From Sphingopyxis sp. L1A2A (lineage in GTDB: Bacteria; Pseudomonadota; Alphaproteobacteria; Sphingomonadales; Sphingomonadaceae), in assembly GCF_005502465.1 (NCBI RefSeq), contig NZ_SCOT01000021.1, positions 1 through 48,862 on the forward strand: a stretch of DNA of 48,862 bases. The letters are read 5' to 3'. Below are positions 19,215 to 26,792 of the stretch, piece after piece. A program made the position numbers and the translations under genes. The notes beneath the pieces were generated by a model. The model searched no databases. It had not been told where the DNA came from and was given only the letters and a program-made list of their open reading frames with translations. How positions within the stretch are numbered: the first letter of the stretch is position 1; each line of letters opens with the position of its first letter.

Positions 19215-19231
19215 GAATCTTTGAAAGATTC
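19215..19231. promoter_or_regulatory. Perfect 17-bp palindrome between puuA and potF
   Basis: GAATCTTT-G-AAAGATTC is perfectly symmetrical and overlaps the puuA stop codon (19230-19232). It lies 76 bp upstream of the potF start on the same strand. It is AT-rich in a GC-rich genome, and its one-base centre suits an operator better than a terminator. A weak hairpin (5-bp stem) is the alternative reading. Confidence 0.5.
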
Positions 19232-20621
19232 ATGCGTTGCGAAGGTACCAGTCGTAATCGAGCGTGGGTACGACGCCGAAATAGCGGTCCTGTTCGACGC
19301 GTTTGACGATGCTGAACATGTCGATGAAGCGGGTTCCCAGATAGTCGCGCATCAGCGCCGAGCCGTGGAAGCGATCGACCGCGGCGAACCAGTTCGACGG
19401 CGGCTTGTCGTCGCCGCTGTTGTCGCGGTCATAGCCGTTGCCGACGGCCGCGGCGCCGGGGTCGGTCTTGTTTGCCATGCCATGATGCATCCCGGCGAGC
19501 ACCGCGGCCACGGCGAGATAGGGATTGGCGTCGGCACCGCAGGCGCGATGCTCGACATGGCGGCTTGGCGGTGGGCCGGCGGGGATACGGAACGACACGG
19601 TGCGGTTGTTGACGCCCCAGGTCGGTGCGACCGGGGCGTAGCTGTTCGCTTTGAAGCGACGATAGCTGTTGGCGTGCGGGGCAAAAAGCGCGAAGGCGTC
19701 GCCGACGGTGCCGATCATGCCGCCGATCGCATGGCGCAGCGCCGGGGTGCCCGCGGGATCGTCGCTGGCAAAGATGTTGGTGCCCGAACCATCGTTGACC
19801 GAGACATGGATGTGCATGCCGCTGCCCGCCTGCTCGGCGAAGGGTTTGGCCATGAAAGTTGCTTCCAGGCCGTGCTGCTGCGCGACCGCCTTGACCAGCC
19901 GTTTGTACATAATTGCATCGTCGCAGGCGCGCAGGGCGTCGGGTTTGTGGCGCAGGGTCAGCTCGAACTGACCCGGCGCGAATTCGGAGATTGCGCTTTC
20001 GAGCGGAATGTCCTGCGCATCGGTTGCCGCGTAAAGCGCGTCGAAGAAGGGCCGGAAATCGTCGAGCTCGCGCAGGCCGTAGACCTCGACATTGCGCGGC
20101 GTGTCGCGGCTGTAGCCGGGGCGGGCGGGGCGCACGGTGCCGTCGCGGGCGCGGCGCGGATCGACGAGATAGAATTCCAGCTCGACCGCGAGCACCGGGG
20201 TCAGCCCATCGGCGACAAAACGATCGATCACGCCGCCCAGCACATGGCGTGGATCGAGGTCGTGCGGGGTGCCGTCGAGCTCGTAGAAATCGACCAGGAA
20301 CTGCGCGGCATGGTCGCCGCCCCACGGGGTGCGGACAAGGGTGCCGGGGATCGGCTTCATCGACCGGTCGGCGTCGCCATCCTCCCACACCAGGCCGGTT
20401 TCGACCGTGTCCTGCCCGGTGATGTCGACGACGGTGATCGATCCGGGGAACATCCGCCCGCTTTCGTAAACCGCTATCACCTCATGCTGGCGCAGCCGCT
20501 TGCCGCGCGGCACGCCGCCCATGTCGGTATAGATCATCTCGATCGAATCGACCTCGGGATTGGCCTTGAAAAAGGCCTCGGCCTCCGATCGCGGCGCCAC
20601 AATGCCTGATGATTTCGACAT
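19230..20621 (-). CDS. puuA: Gamma-glutamylputrescine synthetase-like enzyme (first copy)
   Basis: A 463-residue glutamine-synthetase-fold protein of the PuuA type, which ligates glutamate to an amine with ATP. Metal-site and fold motifs are VELEFYLVD, GMHIHVSVNDGSG, ANSYRRFKANSYAPVAPTWG, NNRTVSFRIPAG and HRACGADANPYLAVAAVLAG. The length fits the glutamate-amine ligase clade. The start at 20621 has a strong AAGGAG ribosome-binding site, seven bases after the stop of the HemL-like gene. A second, clearly divergent PuuA paralogue lies three genes upstream in the same operon. Putrescine is the likely substrate for one of the two; the other may take another amine. Confidence 0.9.
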   Translation of the reverse strand: MSKSSGIVAPRSEAEAFFKANPEVDSIEMIYTDMGGVPRGKRLRQHEVIAVYESGRMFPGSITVVDITGQDTVETGLVWEDGDADRSMKPIPGTLVRTPWGGDHAAQFLVDFYELDGTPHDLDPRHVLGGVIDRFVADGLTPVLAVELEFYLVDPRRARDGTVRPARPGYSRDTPRNVEVYGLRELDDFRPFFDALYAATDAQDIPLESAISEFAPGQFELTLRHKPDALRACDDAIMYKRLVKAVAQQHGLEATFMAKPFAEQAGSGMHIHVSVNDGSGTNIFASDDPAGTPALRHAIGGMIGTVGDAFALFAPHANSYRRFKANSYAPVAPTWGVNNRTVSFRIPAGPPPSRHVEHRACGADANPYLAVAAVLAGMHHGMANKTDPGAAAVGNGYDRDNSGDDKPPSNWFAAVDRFHGSALMRDYLGTRFIDMFSIVKRVEQDRYFGVVPTLDYDWYLRNA

Positions 20622-20628
20622 CGCCCCT

Positions 20629-21972
20629 CTACTCCTTCAACGCTTTTGAGCAGTCGGCGAAACCGCCCACCAGCCGGTCGATCTGGTCGTCGCCGGTAAC
20701 CGGGCTCACCAACATCATATTGTGAAAGGGCGCCAGCAAAATCCCGCGGTTGGCGAGGAACAGGTGGATCGCCGCCTCCAGTTCGGGCTGCATTGCCGCT
20801 TTTGCCTCGCCGCCGTTGCGCGGCGAGGTGGGGCAGGTGAGGAATTCGACCCGCGCGCCGACCTGAGCGACGTGCCAGTCGAGATCGGCGGCGGCGATTT
20901 CCTGCTCCAGCCCGGCCACCAGCCGCGCGGCGCCGCGCAGCATATGGTCATAGGCGGCGGGGGTGATAACCTCGCCCAGCATCGCATCCATCGCGGTGAT
21001 CGCGAGCGCGTTGGCCGAGAGCGTGGTGCCGATGCCGCTATGTCCGGGCGGGCGCGCTGCGTTCAGCGTCGCCATGCGTTCGGCCACCTCGGCGCTGAAG
21101 CCGTAGACGGCGCAGGGGACGCCGCCGCCGATCGACTTGCCGACGACCATAAGATCGGGTGTCGGCCCATGCGCGACGCCATGGCCGCCATAGCCCGAGG
21201 AGATAGTGTGCGTTTCGTCGAAGACGAGCAAGGTGCCGGTCTCGTCGCAAAGCGTGCGGAGCGTTTGCAAGAAGCCCGGCGCATCGCGCACCATTCCGAC
21301 ATTGGTCATCACCGGCTCGACGAGGACGCAGGCGATATCGCCGCGGCGCAGCGCGTCGGCGAGGGCGGCTTCGTCGTTGAATTCAATCACCGTCGTGGTG
21401 TCGCGCAGATCGTGAAGCTGGCCGATCAGGCTGCCGCGCATGACGGGCTGGCCGTTCTTCAGGTCGACGAAGACGTCGTCGACCGCGCCATGATAGGCGC
21501 CGTTGAAGATCAGCACTTTCGCCCGCCCGCTGATCCCGCGGGACCAACGGATGACCGCGCGATTGGCTTCGCTCGCGGTGGTTGTGACCTGCCACTGGGG
21601 CAGGCCGAACATCGCGGCGAGCTTGGCCGACAGCGCCGCGCCGCGCGGCGTCGGCAACATGTAGCTCAGCCCTTCGCTCGCCTGCTGCGTCAGCGCGGCG
21701 GCGAGCGCAGGTGGCGAATGGCCGAACAGGCTGGCAGTGTCGCCCAGGCAGAAATCGTCATAGGTCTGGCCGTCGATACTGATCAGCGTCGCGTTCTTTG
21801 CCGACGCGGCGACGATCGGCACCGGGCTGGGCCAGTCGCGCATCCAGTGGAACGGCACCGACTGGAACCAGCCGCTTGCCGCGGCCTGATGGGCAAAGGC
21901 ATGGCGATTGGCGGCGCGAAAGCGGTCGGCCTCTCGCGCCGCGACGCGCGCTATGGCGCCATCGGATATCAC
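20629..21972 (-). CDS. HemL-like class III aminotransferase in the polyamine operon
   Basis: About 447 residues, PLP-dependent, closest in layout to glutamate-1-semialdehyde aminomutase-like proteins. Recognisable parts are DGQTYDDFCLGDTASLFGHS, TTTASEANRAVIRWSRG (cofactor-phosphate region), FNGAYHGAVDD, LVFDETHTISSGYGG with the pyridine-N Asp, and Schiff-base Lys279 in VVGKSIGGGVPCAVYGF. The start is set at GTG 21972, which overlaps the puuB stop (GTGA) and has AAGGAC upstream; a longer frame would overlap puuB by 67 bases. A GSA-aminomutase role in haem synthesis is unlikely in this setting. It more probably transaminates an omega-amino intermediate of polyamine breakdown. The substrate is unknown. 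Confidence 0.85.
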   Translation of the reverse strand: MISDGAIARVAAREADRFRAANRHAFAHQAAASGWFQSVPFHWMRDWPSPVPIVAASAKNATLISIDGQTYDDFCLGDTASLFGHSPPALAAALTQQASEGLSYMLPTPRGAALSAKLAAMFGLPQWQVTTTASEANRAVIRWSRGISGRAKVLIFNGAYHGAVDDVFVDLKNGQPVMRGSLIGQLHDLRDTTTVIEFNDEAALADALRRGDIACVLVEPVMTNVGMVRDAPGFLQTLRTLCDETGTLLVFDETHTISSGYGGHGVAHGPTPDLMVVGKSIGGGVPCAVYGFSAEVAERMATLNAARPPGHSGIGTTLSANALAITAMDAMLGEVITPAAYDHMLRGAARLVAGLEQEIAAADLDWHVAQVGARVEFLTCPTSPRNGGEAKAAMQPELEAAIHLFLANRGILLAPFHNMMLVSPVTGDDQIDRLVGGFADCSKALKE

Positions 21973-23234
21973 CCGAGCCGGTCCTTCATCGCATAATAGA
22001 GCAGCCCGAGCGTCGCGAGCGGTTGGCGGAGCCATTTGCCGCCGGGGAAGGGGCGACTGGGCAGGCCCGCCAGCACATCGAACCGCTCGGCGGTCCCCGC
22101 CATCGCCTCGGCGATCAGCTCGCCTGCCAGTGTCGTGACCAGCGCGCCATGCCCCGAAAAGCCGTGCGCGAAAAAGACGTTCCCGCGCCGCCCGATATGC
22201 GGCAGCCGTTTCATCGTCACCGCGACCGCACCACCCCAGCCATAGTCGATCGGCGCGTCGGCGATCTGCGGGAACACCTCGGCCATGAACGGCCGCACGA
22301 ACGCCGCAATATCGCGCGGCGGGGTCTGCGAATAACGCTCGCCGCCGCCGAAGATGAGCCGCTTGTCGGCCGACAGGCGGAAATAGTTGAGCACGAACCG
22401 GCTGTCGGCAACGGCCGCATCGCTGGGCAGCAGCGCGTCGGCATTGGGCAGCGGCGCGGTTGCGATATTATAGTTCATGATCGGCACGGTGTAGCGGCCG
22501 AGATCAGGTTCGAGGTCGCCGATCCAGCTGTCGGTGGCGTCGATGAAATATCGTGTCTCTATCGTCGACTCGCCGAGAAACAACTCGCCGCCAGTGCGGT
22601 CGAGGATCCAGTTAGCACGCTGTCCCTCAAGAATCCGGACGCCCGCCGCTTCGGCTGCTTTGGCCAAGCCGATTGCGTAGTTGAGCGGATGGAAATGTCC
22701 ACCTTGCAGATCGTGGATGCCACCATGGTAAAGCGGGCTTTCGATATGAGCGCCCATTTCGGCTTTTGTGATTACATCGGTTTCATAGCTGCGGCGTTTG
22801 GCGAGGTAATCGGCTTCGCGGCGCATCGCATCGAAATCTTTTGGCGTCCACGCAGCCTCCAGATGTCCAACCTTGAGGTCGCACGCGATGCCATGTTTTT
22901 CGATCCGCGCTTTCACCCGGTTCTGGCGCCAGCACAGGTCAAACAGTGCGTCGGAGCGCTCGCGTCCGAATTCGGCCTCCAGTTCGGAAACCGACCAGCG
23001 AAGGCCAGGGATCAATTGCCCGCCATTTCGCCCCGATGCGCCAAATCCAACATGCTCGGCTTCAACCAAAATGACTGAAAAGCCGCGCTCAGCGCAAGCA
23101 AGCGCTGCCGATAATCCCGTAAAACCCCCACCGATAACGGCCACATCGCAAGCATGGTCGCCTACGATATCGGGGTGTGCGGGCCACTCATGCGCGGTCG
23201 CGGCATAATAGCTGTTGGCAAGCGGATCGATCAT
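21969..23234 (-). CDS. puuB: Gamma-glutamylputrescine oxidase-type FAD oxidoreductase
   Basis: A 421-residue DAO-family flavoprotein. The Rossmann dinucleotide motif is VAVIGGGFTGLSAALACAER (around residues 31-50), followed by GFGASGRNGGQLIPGLRWS, the pattern of PuuB/OrdL proteins. The C-terminal GHGALVTTLAGELIAEAM closes the FAD site. The expected reaction is oxidative deamination of gamma-glutamylputrescine to the aldehyde plus ammonia and hydrogen peroxide. It lies 14 bases after the second puuA and overlaps the HemL-like gene. The part encoded at about 22680-23100 is lower in GC than its surroundings (about 50% in several 60-base lines). Activity on another amine is possible. Confidence 0.9.
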   Translation of the reverse strand: MIDPLANSYYAATAHEWPAHPDIVGDHACDVAVIGGGFTGLSAALACAERGFSVILVEAEHVGFGASGRNGGQLIPGLRWSVSELEAEFGRERSDALFDLCWRQNRVKARIEKHGIACDLKVGHLEAAWTPKDFDAMRREADYLAKRRSYETDVITKAEMGAHIESPLYHGGIHDLQGGHFHPLNYAIGLAKAAEAAGVRILEGQRANWILDRTGGELFLGESTIETRYFIDATDSWIGDLEPDLGRYTVPIMNYNIATAPLPNADALLPSDAAVADSRFVLNYFRLSADKRLIFGGGERYSQTPPRDIAAFVRPFMAEVFPQIADAPIDYGWGGAVAVTMKRLPHIGRRGNVFFAHGFSGHGALVTTLAGELIAEAMAGTAERFDVLAGLPSRPFPGGKWLRQPLATLGLLYYAMKDRLG

Positions 23235-23248
23235 GGCCGGGCTGCGGG

Positions 23249-24595
23249 TCAGACCCGCATCAACAGATGTTCGCGTTCCCAGCTCGACACCACCGACTGG
23301 TAGTTGAACAGCTCATAATCCTTCACCGCAAAGAAGATTTCAAAGAAATCATCGCCGAGCAGGTTGCGGACTTTTTTGCATGAGCTGAACCGGTCGAGCG
23401 CCGCCTCCAACGTCCGCGGCAACGTGCGGGCGCGGTTGTACGCGCTGCCGGTGATCGACTTGGCCGGGACCATGCGGTCGACGACGCCGATATAGCCGCA
23501 GATCAGCGACGCGGCGATCGCCAGATAGGGGTTGCTGTCGGCACCCGGCAGACGGTTTTCGACGCGGCGGTTGGCGCGTTCGGAGATCGGGACGCGGAAT
23601 CCGCATGACCTGTTGTCCTCGCCCCACTGGACGTTGATCGGCGCCGCGCTGTCGGGGCGCATGCGGCGGAAGCTGTTGACGTTGGGGGCCCACAGCGGCG
23701 CGATCTGCGGCATATAGCGCACCAGACCCGCAATATAGCTGCGGAACATCGCACTGTCGCGGCCGTTGGCGGTCGAGAACAGGTTCTTGCCGGTCGTCGC
23801 ATCGACAACCGACTGGTGGATGTGCATCGCGCTGCCCGGCTGGCCCGCCATCGGATTGGCCATGAAAGTCGCATAGACGTCGTGCTGCTTGGCGACGTTG
23901 CGCACGACGCGCTTGAACAGGAACACTTCGTCGGCGAGCCGCAAGGGGTCGCCATGCTCGAAATTGACCTCGAGCTGCGCGGCACCCATTTCGTGGATCA
24001 TCGTGTCGATATCGAGCCCCATCAGCTCGCAATCGTCATAGATATGATCGATGATATCCTCATATTCGTTCATCGCCTCCAGCCCGTAGGGCTGGCTGGC
24101 GGACTCGCTGCGCCCCGACTGACCGGTCGGCGGGGTCAGCGGAAAGTCGGGATCGACATTCTGCGACACCAGGTAAAATTCGACCTCGGGCGCGATGACC
24201 GGGCGCCAGCCCTTTTCCGCATAGAGCGCGAGCACCTTTTTCAGGATGGTGCGCGGCGCGATGTCGACCTCGCTGCCGTCGCGGTTGAGCACGTCGGCAA
24301 TGACAAAAGCGGTCGGCGATTTGAACCCGGGCGCGACGCAGATGGTGTCGGGGTCGGCGATCAAAATCTTGTCGGGATCCTTGTCCCAGATGTCGTCGAT
24401 GTCTTCGGGATAATGGCCGTCGATCGTGCAGATGAACACGCTGCCCGGGATGCGCAGCGACTTGTCCTTGACCGAAGTGAGGAACTTCTTGGCGGGCAGC
24501 ACCTTGCCGCGCTGGACCCCGTTGATGTCGGGTACGATACATTCGACTTCGTCGATTTTATGGTCGCTGATCCATTGATCCAGATTGACTGACAT
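23249..24595 (-). CDS. puuA: Gamma-glutamylputrescine synthetase-like enzyme (second copy)
   Basis: A 448-residue glutamine-synthetase-fold ligase. It shows CIVPDINGVQRGKVLPAKKF, PEVEFYLVSQNVDPDFPL, EMGAAQLEVNFEHGDPLRLA, SAMHIHQSVVD, NSFRRMRPDSAAPINVQWG, EDNRSCGFRVP and NRLPGADSNPYLAIAASL. It differs from the copy at 19230-20621 throughout, so the two are not a recent duplication. This copy looks nearer to classical PuuA in its central blocks. ATG at 24595 is the start; the reading frame stays open upstream but the family N-terminus begins here. It heads the minus-strand operon and diverges from the transaminase at 24756, sharing a 160-bp control region. Confidence 0.9.
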   Translation of the reverse strand: MSVNLDQWISDHKIDEVECIVPDINGVQRGKVLPAKKFLTSVKDKSLRIPGSVFICTIDGHYPEDIDDIWDKDPDKILIADPDTICVAPGFKSPTAFVIADVLNRDGSEVDIAPRTILKKVLALYAEKGWRPVIAPEVEFYLVSQNVDPDFPLTPPTGQSGRSESASQPYGLEAMNEYEDIIDHIYDDCELMGLDIDTMIHEMGAAQLEVNFEHGDPLRLADEVFLFKRVVRNVAKQHDVYATFMANPMAGQPGSAMHIHQSVVDATTGKNLFSTANGRDSAMFRSYIAGLVRYMPQIAPLWAPNVNSFRRMRPDSAAPINVQWGEDNRSCGFRVPISERANRRVENRLPGADSNPYLAIAASLICGYIGVVDRMVPAKSITGSAYNRARTLPRTLEAALDRFSSCKKVRNLLGDDFFEIFFAVKDYELFNYQSVVSSWEREHLLMRV

Positions 24596-24755
24596 GAGCC
24601 CCCGATTGGGCCAAGGAGCTGGCCCTGCTGTGTCCGCACAGCCTATCGTGAAGTCGCGCCCAGCGCCAGAGGGGCAGTTATCGGCCATTTTCGGCGTTGC
24701 CAGTGTCGAGCGCGGCGGCCACTATGCGCCGGTTCGACTGACCGGGAGAGTGGTA

Positions 24756-26072
24756 GTGAAGGGCGAGAATGATCCGCTGGCAGCCTTCTGGATGCCGTTT
24801 ACCGCCAACCGCGCGTATAAGGCGACCCCGCGCCAGCTGGTATCGGCGAGCGGCATGTTTTATCAAAGCGGTGATGGCCGGACGATCCTCGACAGCACGT
24901 CGGGGCTGTGGTGCAGCAATGCGGGTCATTGCCGCGACGAAATCACCGAAGCCATCGCGAACGCCGCAGCGACGCTCGATTTTGCGCCGACCTTTCAGCT
25001 GGGCCATCCGCTGCCGTTTGAACTGGCGCGGCGGCTGGCGGCACTGATGCCCGACGGGCTCGACCGGATATTCTTTACCAACAGCGGTTCCGAATCGGTT
25101 GATACGGCGCTGAAAATCGCGCTCGCGATCCAGCGCGCAAAGGGGCAGGGGACGCGGACCCGACTGATCGGGCGCGAGCGCGGCTATCACGGCACCGGCT
25201 TTGGCGGAATCAGCGTCGGCGGCCTCGTCAACAACCGCCGCGCCTTTGGCGGCGGCCTGCCCGGTGTCGATCACCTGCGTCACACGCACGACATCGCGCG
25301 CAACGCCTTCACGCGCGGCTTTCCGCAGCATGGCGCCGAGCTCGCCGACGATCTCCAGCGCCTCGTCGACCTCCACGGCGCCGAGACCATCGCGGCGGTG
25401 ATCGTCGAGCCGATGGCCGGATCGACCGGGGTGCTGGTGCCGCCGGTCGGCTATCTGCAGCGGCTGCGCGAGATTTGCGACCGGCACGGGATCATTATGA
25501 TCTTCGACGAGGTCATCACCGCATTCGGCCGCGTCGGCGGTGCCACCGCGGCGGGGCGGTGGGGCGTCACCCCCGACATCATCACGATGGCAAAAGGGCT
25601 GACCAATGCCGCGGTGCCGATGGGCGCCGTCGCGGTGAAGCGCGAACTGCACGACGCGGTGCTGGACAGCGTCGATGCGGGCATCGAACTGTTCCACGGC
25701 TACACTTATTCGGGGCATCCGCTGGCGAGTGCCGCGGGGCTGGCGACGCTGGATCTATATGCCCGCGACGGTCTGTTCGACCGGGCGATCGAACTCGGCG
25801 GCTATTGGGAGGATGCGGCGCACAGCCTGAACGGGCGGCGGCATGTCATCGACATTCGCACCATCGGGCTGGTCGCCGGGATCGAACTGGAGCCCCGCGT
25901 CGGCGCCCCGACGGCGCGGGCGATGGAACTGTTCCACGCTGCCTTCGACAACGGCCTGCTGGTTCGCGCAACCGGCGACATCATCGCGCTGTCGCCGCCG
26001 CTGATTGTCGAAAAGGTACAGATTGACGCGATGTTCGGCATGATTGCCGACTTGCTCGACCGCATCGACTGA
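24756..26072 (+). CDS. Omega-amino acid/amine-pyruvate class III aminotransferase
   Basis: About 438 residues, class III PLP transaminase, the length and pattern of beta-alanine (omega-amino acid):pyruvate transaminases. Evidence is FWMPFTANRAYKATPRQLV, DSTSGLWCSNAGHCRDEITE, FFTNSGSESVDTALKIALA, RERGYHGTGFGG, MIFDEVITAFGRVGG, the catalytic Lys280 in TMAKGLTNAAVPMG, and HGYTYSGHPLASAAG. GTG at 24756 is chosen because GGGAG lies seven bases upstream; the longer frame has no family match. It diverges from the second puuA and would finish the pathway by using GABA or beta-alanine, which is inferred. It ends inside a palindrome shared with the convergent gene. Confidence 0.88.
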   Translation: MKGENDPLAAFWMPFTANRAYKATPRQLVSASGMFYQSGDGRTILDSTSGLWCSNAGHCRDEITEAIANAAATLDFAPTFQLGHPLPFELARRLAALMPDGLDRIFFTNSGSESVDTALKIALAIQRAKGQGTRTRLIGRERGYHGTGFGGISVGGLVNNRRAFGGGLPGVDHLRHTHDIARNAFTRGFPQHGAELADDLQRLVDLHGAETIAAVIVEPMAGSTGVLVPPVGYLQRLREICDRHGIIMIFDEVITAFGRVGGATAAGRWGVTPDIITMAKGLTNAAVPMGAVAVKRELHDAVLDSVDAGIELFHGYTYSGHPLASAAGLATLDLYARDGLFDRAIELGGYWEDAAHSLNGRRHVIDIRTIGLVAGIELEPRVGAPTARAMELFHAAFDNGLLVRATGDIIALSPPLIVEKVQIDAMFGMIADLLDRID

Positions 26073-26090
26073 CGGGACGCCCGTCAGTCG
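26066..26090. terminator. Bidirectional hairpin containing two stop codons
   Basis: A perfect palindrome with 11-bp arms (CGACTGACGGG / CCCGTCAGTCG) and an ACG loop. It contains the TGA stop of the plus-strand transaminase (26070-26072) and, on the other strand, the TGA stop of the small gene at 26084-26296. It probably ends both convergent transcripts although neither side has a T-run. Confidence 0.7.
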
Positions 26091-26296
26091 GCGGTTGCGT
26101 TGGCCTCGACCTTGGCGGCGGTGATTGCGGCCTGCCGCGCGCGGGTCGCTTCGGTCTGGATCAGCCGTTCGGCCATCGTCCGCCACGCCTGTTCGGCGCG
26201 CAAATTGCGGTCGCGGACCTGCGACAAGGTGCTCGCCGCCGCATCGACCGCGCATTTATCCGCCTGTGTCAGGTAAAAATCACTGGTGTTCGACAT
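26084..26296 (-). CDS. Small hypothetical protein, 70 residues
   Basis: Seventy residues, predicted almost wholly alpha-helical, Ala-rich and charged (QADKCAVDAAASTLSQVRDR, EQAWRTMAERLIQTEATRAR). No signal peptide or membrane segment is visible. The ATG follows GAGGATATCCGCC, an acceptable ribosome-binding site. GC-rich third positions support real coding. It is the last gene of a minus-strand run cspA, infA paralogue, 46-residue gene, this gene. Function is not recognised; the helical, Arg-bearing nature would suit a small nucleic-acid or protein-binding adaptor, which is only a guess. Confidence 0.6.
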   Translation of the reverse strand: MSNTSDFYLTQADKCAVDAAASTLSQVRDRNLRAEQAWRTMAERLIQTEATRARQAAITAAKVEANATAD

Positions 26297-26342
26297 GGCG
26301 GATATCCTCGGGTCTATGGTGGGTCGGGGGTGGTGAGAGAGC

Positions 26343-26483
26343 TCAGTCGATCATCTGGGCGATCAGACGGCGCAGTTCGCGGCGCGTCAGCGTGGGCGAT
26401 CGCCGGATGGTCTTTTCGGCCGGCGCGTCGATCGCGGCAAAGGGGCGAAGCAGAGAAGGGAAAGCATTCAAAGTAAAGTTCAT
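26343..26483 (-). CDS. Small basic protein, 46 residues
   Basis: Reads MNFTLNAFPSLLRPFAAIDA then PAEKTIRRSPTLTRRELRRL and ends IAQMID. The second half is strongly basic with an amphipathic helix pattern. A ribosome-binding site (ACAGGATAAT) precedes the ATG, and a consensus TATAAT box lies 14 bases before the start. Third-position GC is high after the first dozen codons. The gene is too short for most gene finders. It lies between the infA paralogue and the 70-residue gene on the same strand. Function is unknown; the Arg-rich helix could bind RNA or the ribosome, which is speculative. Confidence 0.6.
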   Translation of the reverse strand: MNFTLNAFPSLLRPFAAIDAPAEKTIRRSPTLTRRELRRLIAQMID

Positions 26484-26497
26484 ATTATCCTGTAATC

Positions 26498-26503
26498 ATT
26501 ATA
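26498..26503 (-). promoter_or_regulatory. Candidate -10 box for the 46-residue gene
   Basis: A consensus TATAAT on the minus strand within an AT-rich stretch (26480-26510, almost no GC). No good -35 is seen at the right distance. Initiation about seven bases downstream would leave a leader of only 7-9 nt that still includes AGGA. Confidence 0.45.
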
Positions 26504-26525
26504 TATATTTGGCTGGATCTGGAAA

Positions 26526-26789
26526 TCAGCGGCGGTTGCCCTTGCGGGGCCCGCCACCGGCCGGACCGGCGCCGCGATCGCGATATACGATGCGGCCTTT
26601 GGTCAGGTCATAGGGCGTCATTTCGACGCGAACGGCATCGCCAACGACCGACCGGATACGAAAGCGTCGCATCCGGCCAGCCGTGTAAGCGATGATGCGA
26701 TGATCATTCTCCAACACGACGCCGAAGCGCCCGTCGGGAAGAATCTCATCGATCTGGCCGTCGAGGGTCAGCAGTTCCTCTTTGGCCAA
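26526..26789 (-). CDS. infA: Translation initiation factor IF-1 paralogue with basic C-terminal tail
   Basis: 87 residues, an S1-type OB fold matching IF-1: [20 protein letters not shown], then [20 protein letters not shown], and [16 protein letters not shown]. Canonical IF-1 is about 72 residues and ends at this last motif. Here some 15 more residues follow ([17 protein letters not shown]), a Gly/Arg-rich tail typical of RNA-binding proteins. The body also departs from housekeeping IF-1 (for example [13 protein letters not shown]). It is probably a second infA; the standard copy should be elsewhere. It starts three bases after the cspA stop, so the two are made together, suggesting a role in translation during cold or stress. 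Confidence 0.9.
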   Translation of the reverse strand: MAKEELLTLDGQIDEILPDGRFGVVLENDHRIIAYTAGRMRRFRIRSVVGDAVRVEMTPYDLTKGRIVYRDRGAGPAGGGPRKGNRR

Positions 26790-26792
26790 AGA

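Noticed and set aside
19185..20609. A 474-codon plus-strand frame opposite puuA
   Set aside because: The minus strand carries glutamine-synthetase motifs across the full length; the plus frame has none.
20629..22035. Upstream ATG at 22035 as the start of the HemL-like gene
   Set aside because: It would overlap puuB by 67 bases and adds residues without family match; GTG at 21972 has a proper ribosome-binding site and a GTGA overlap.
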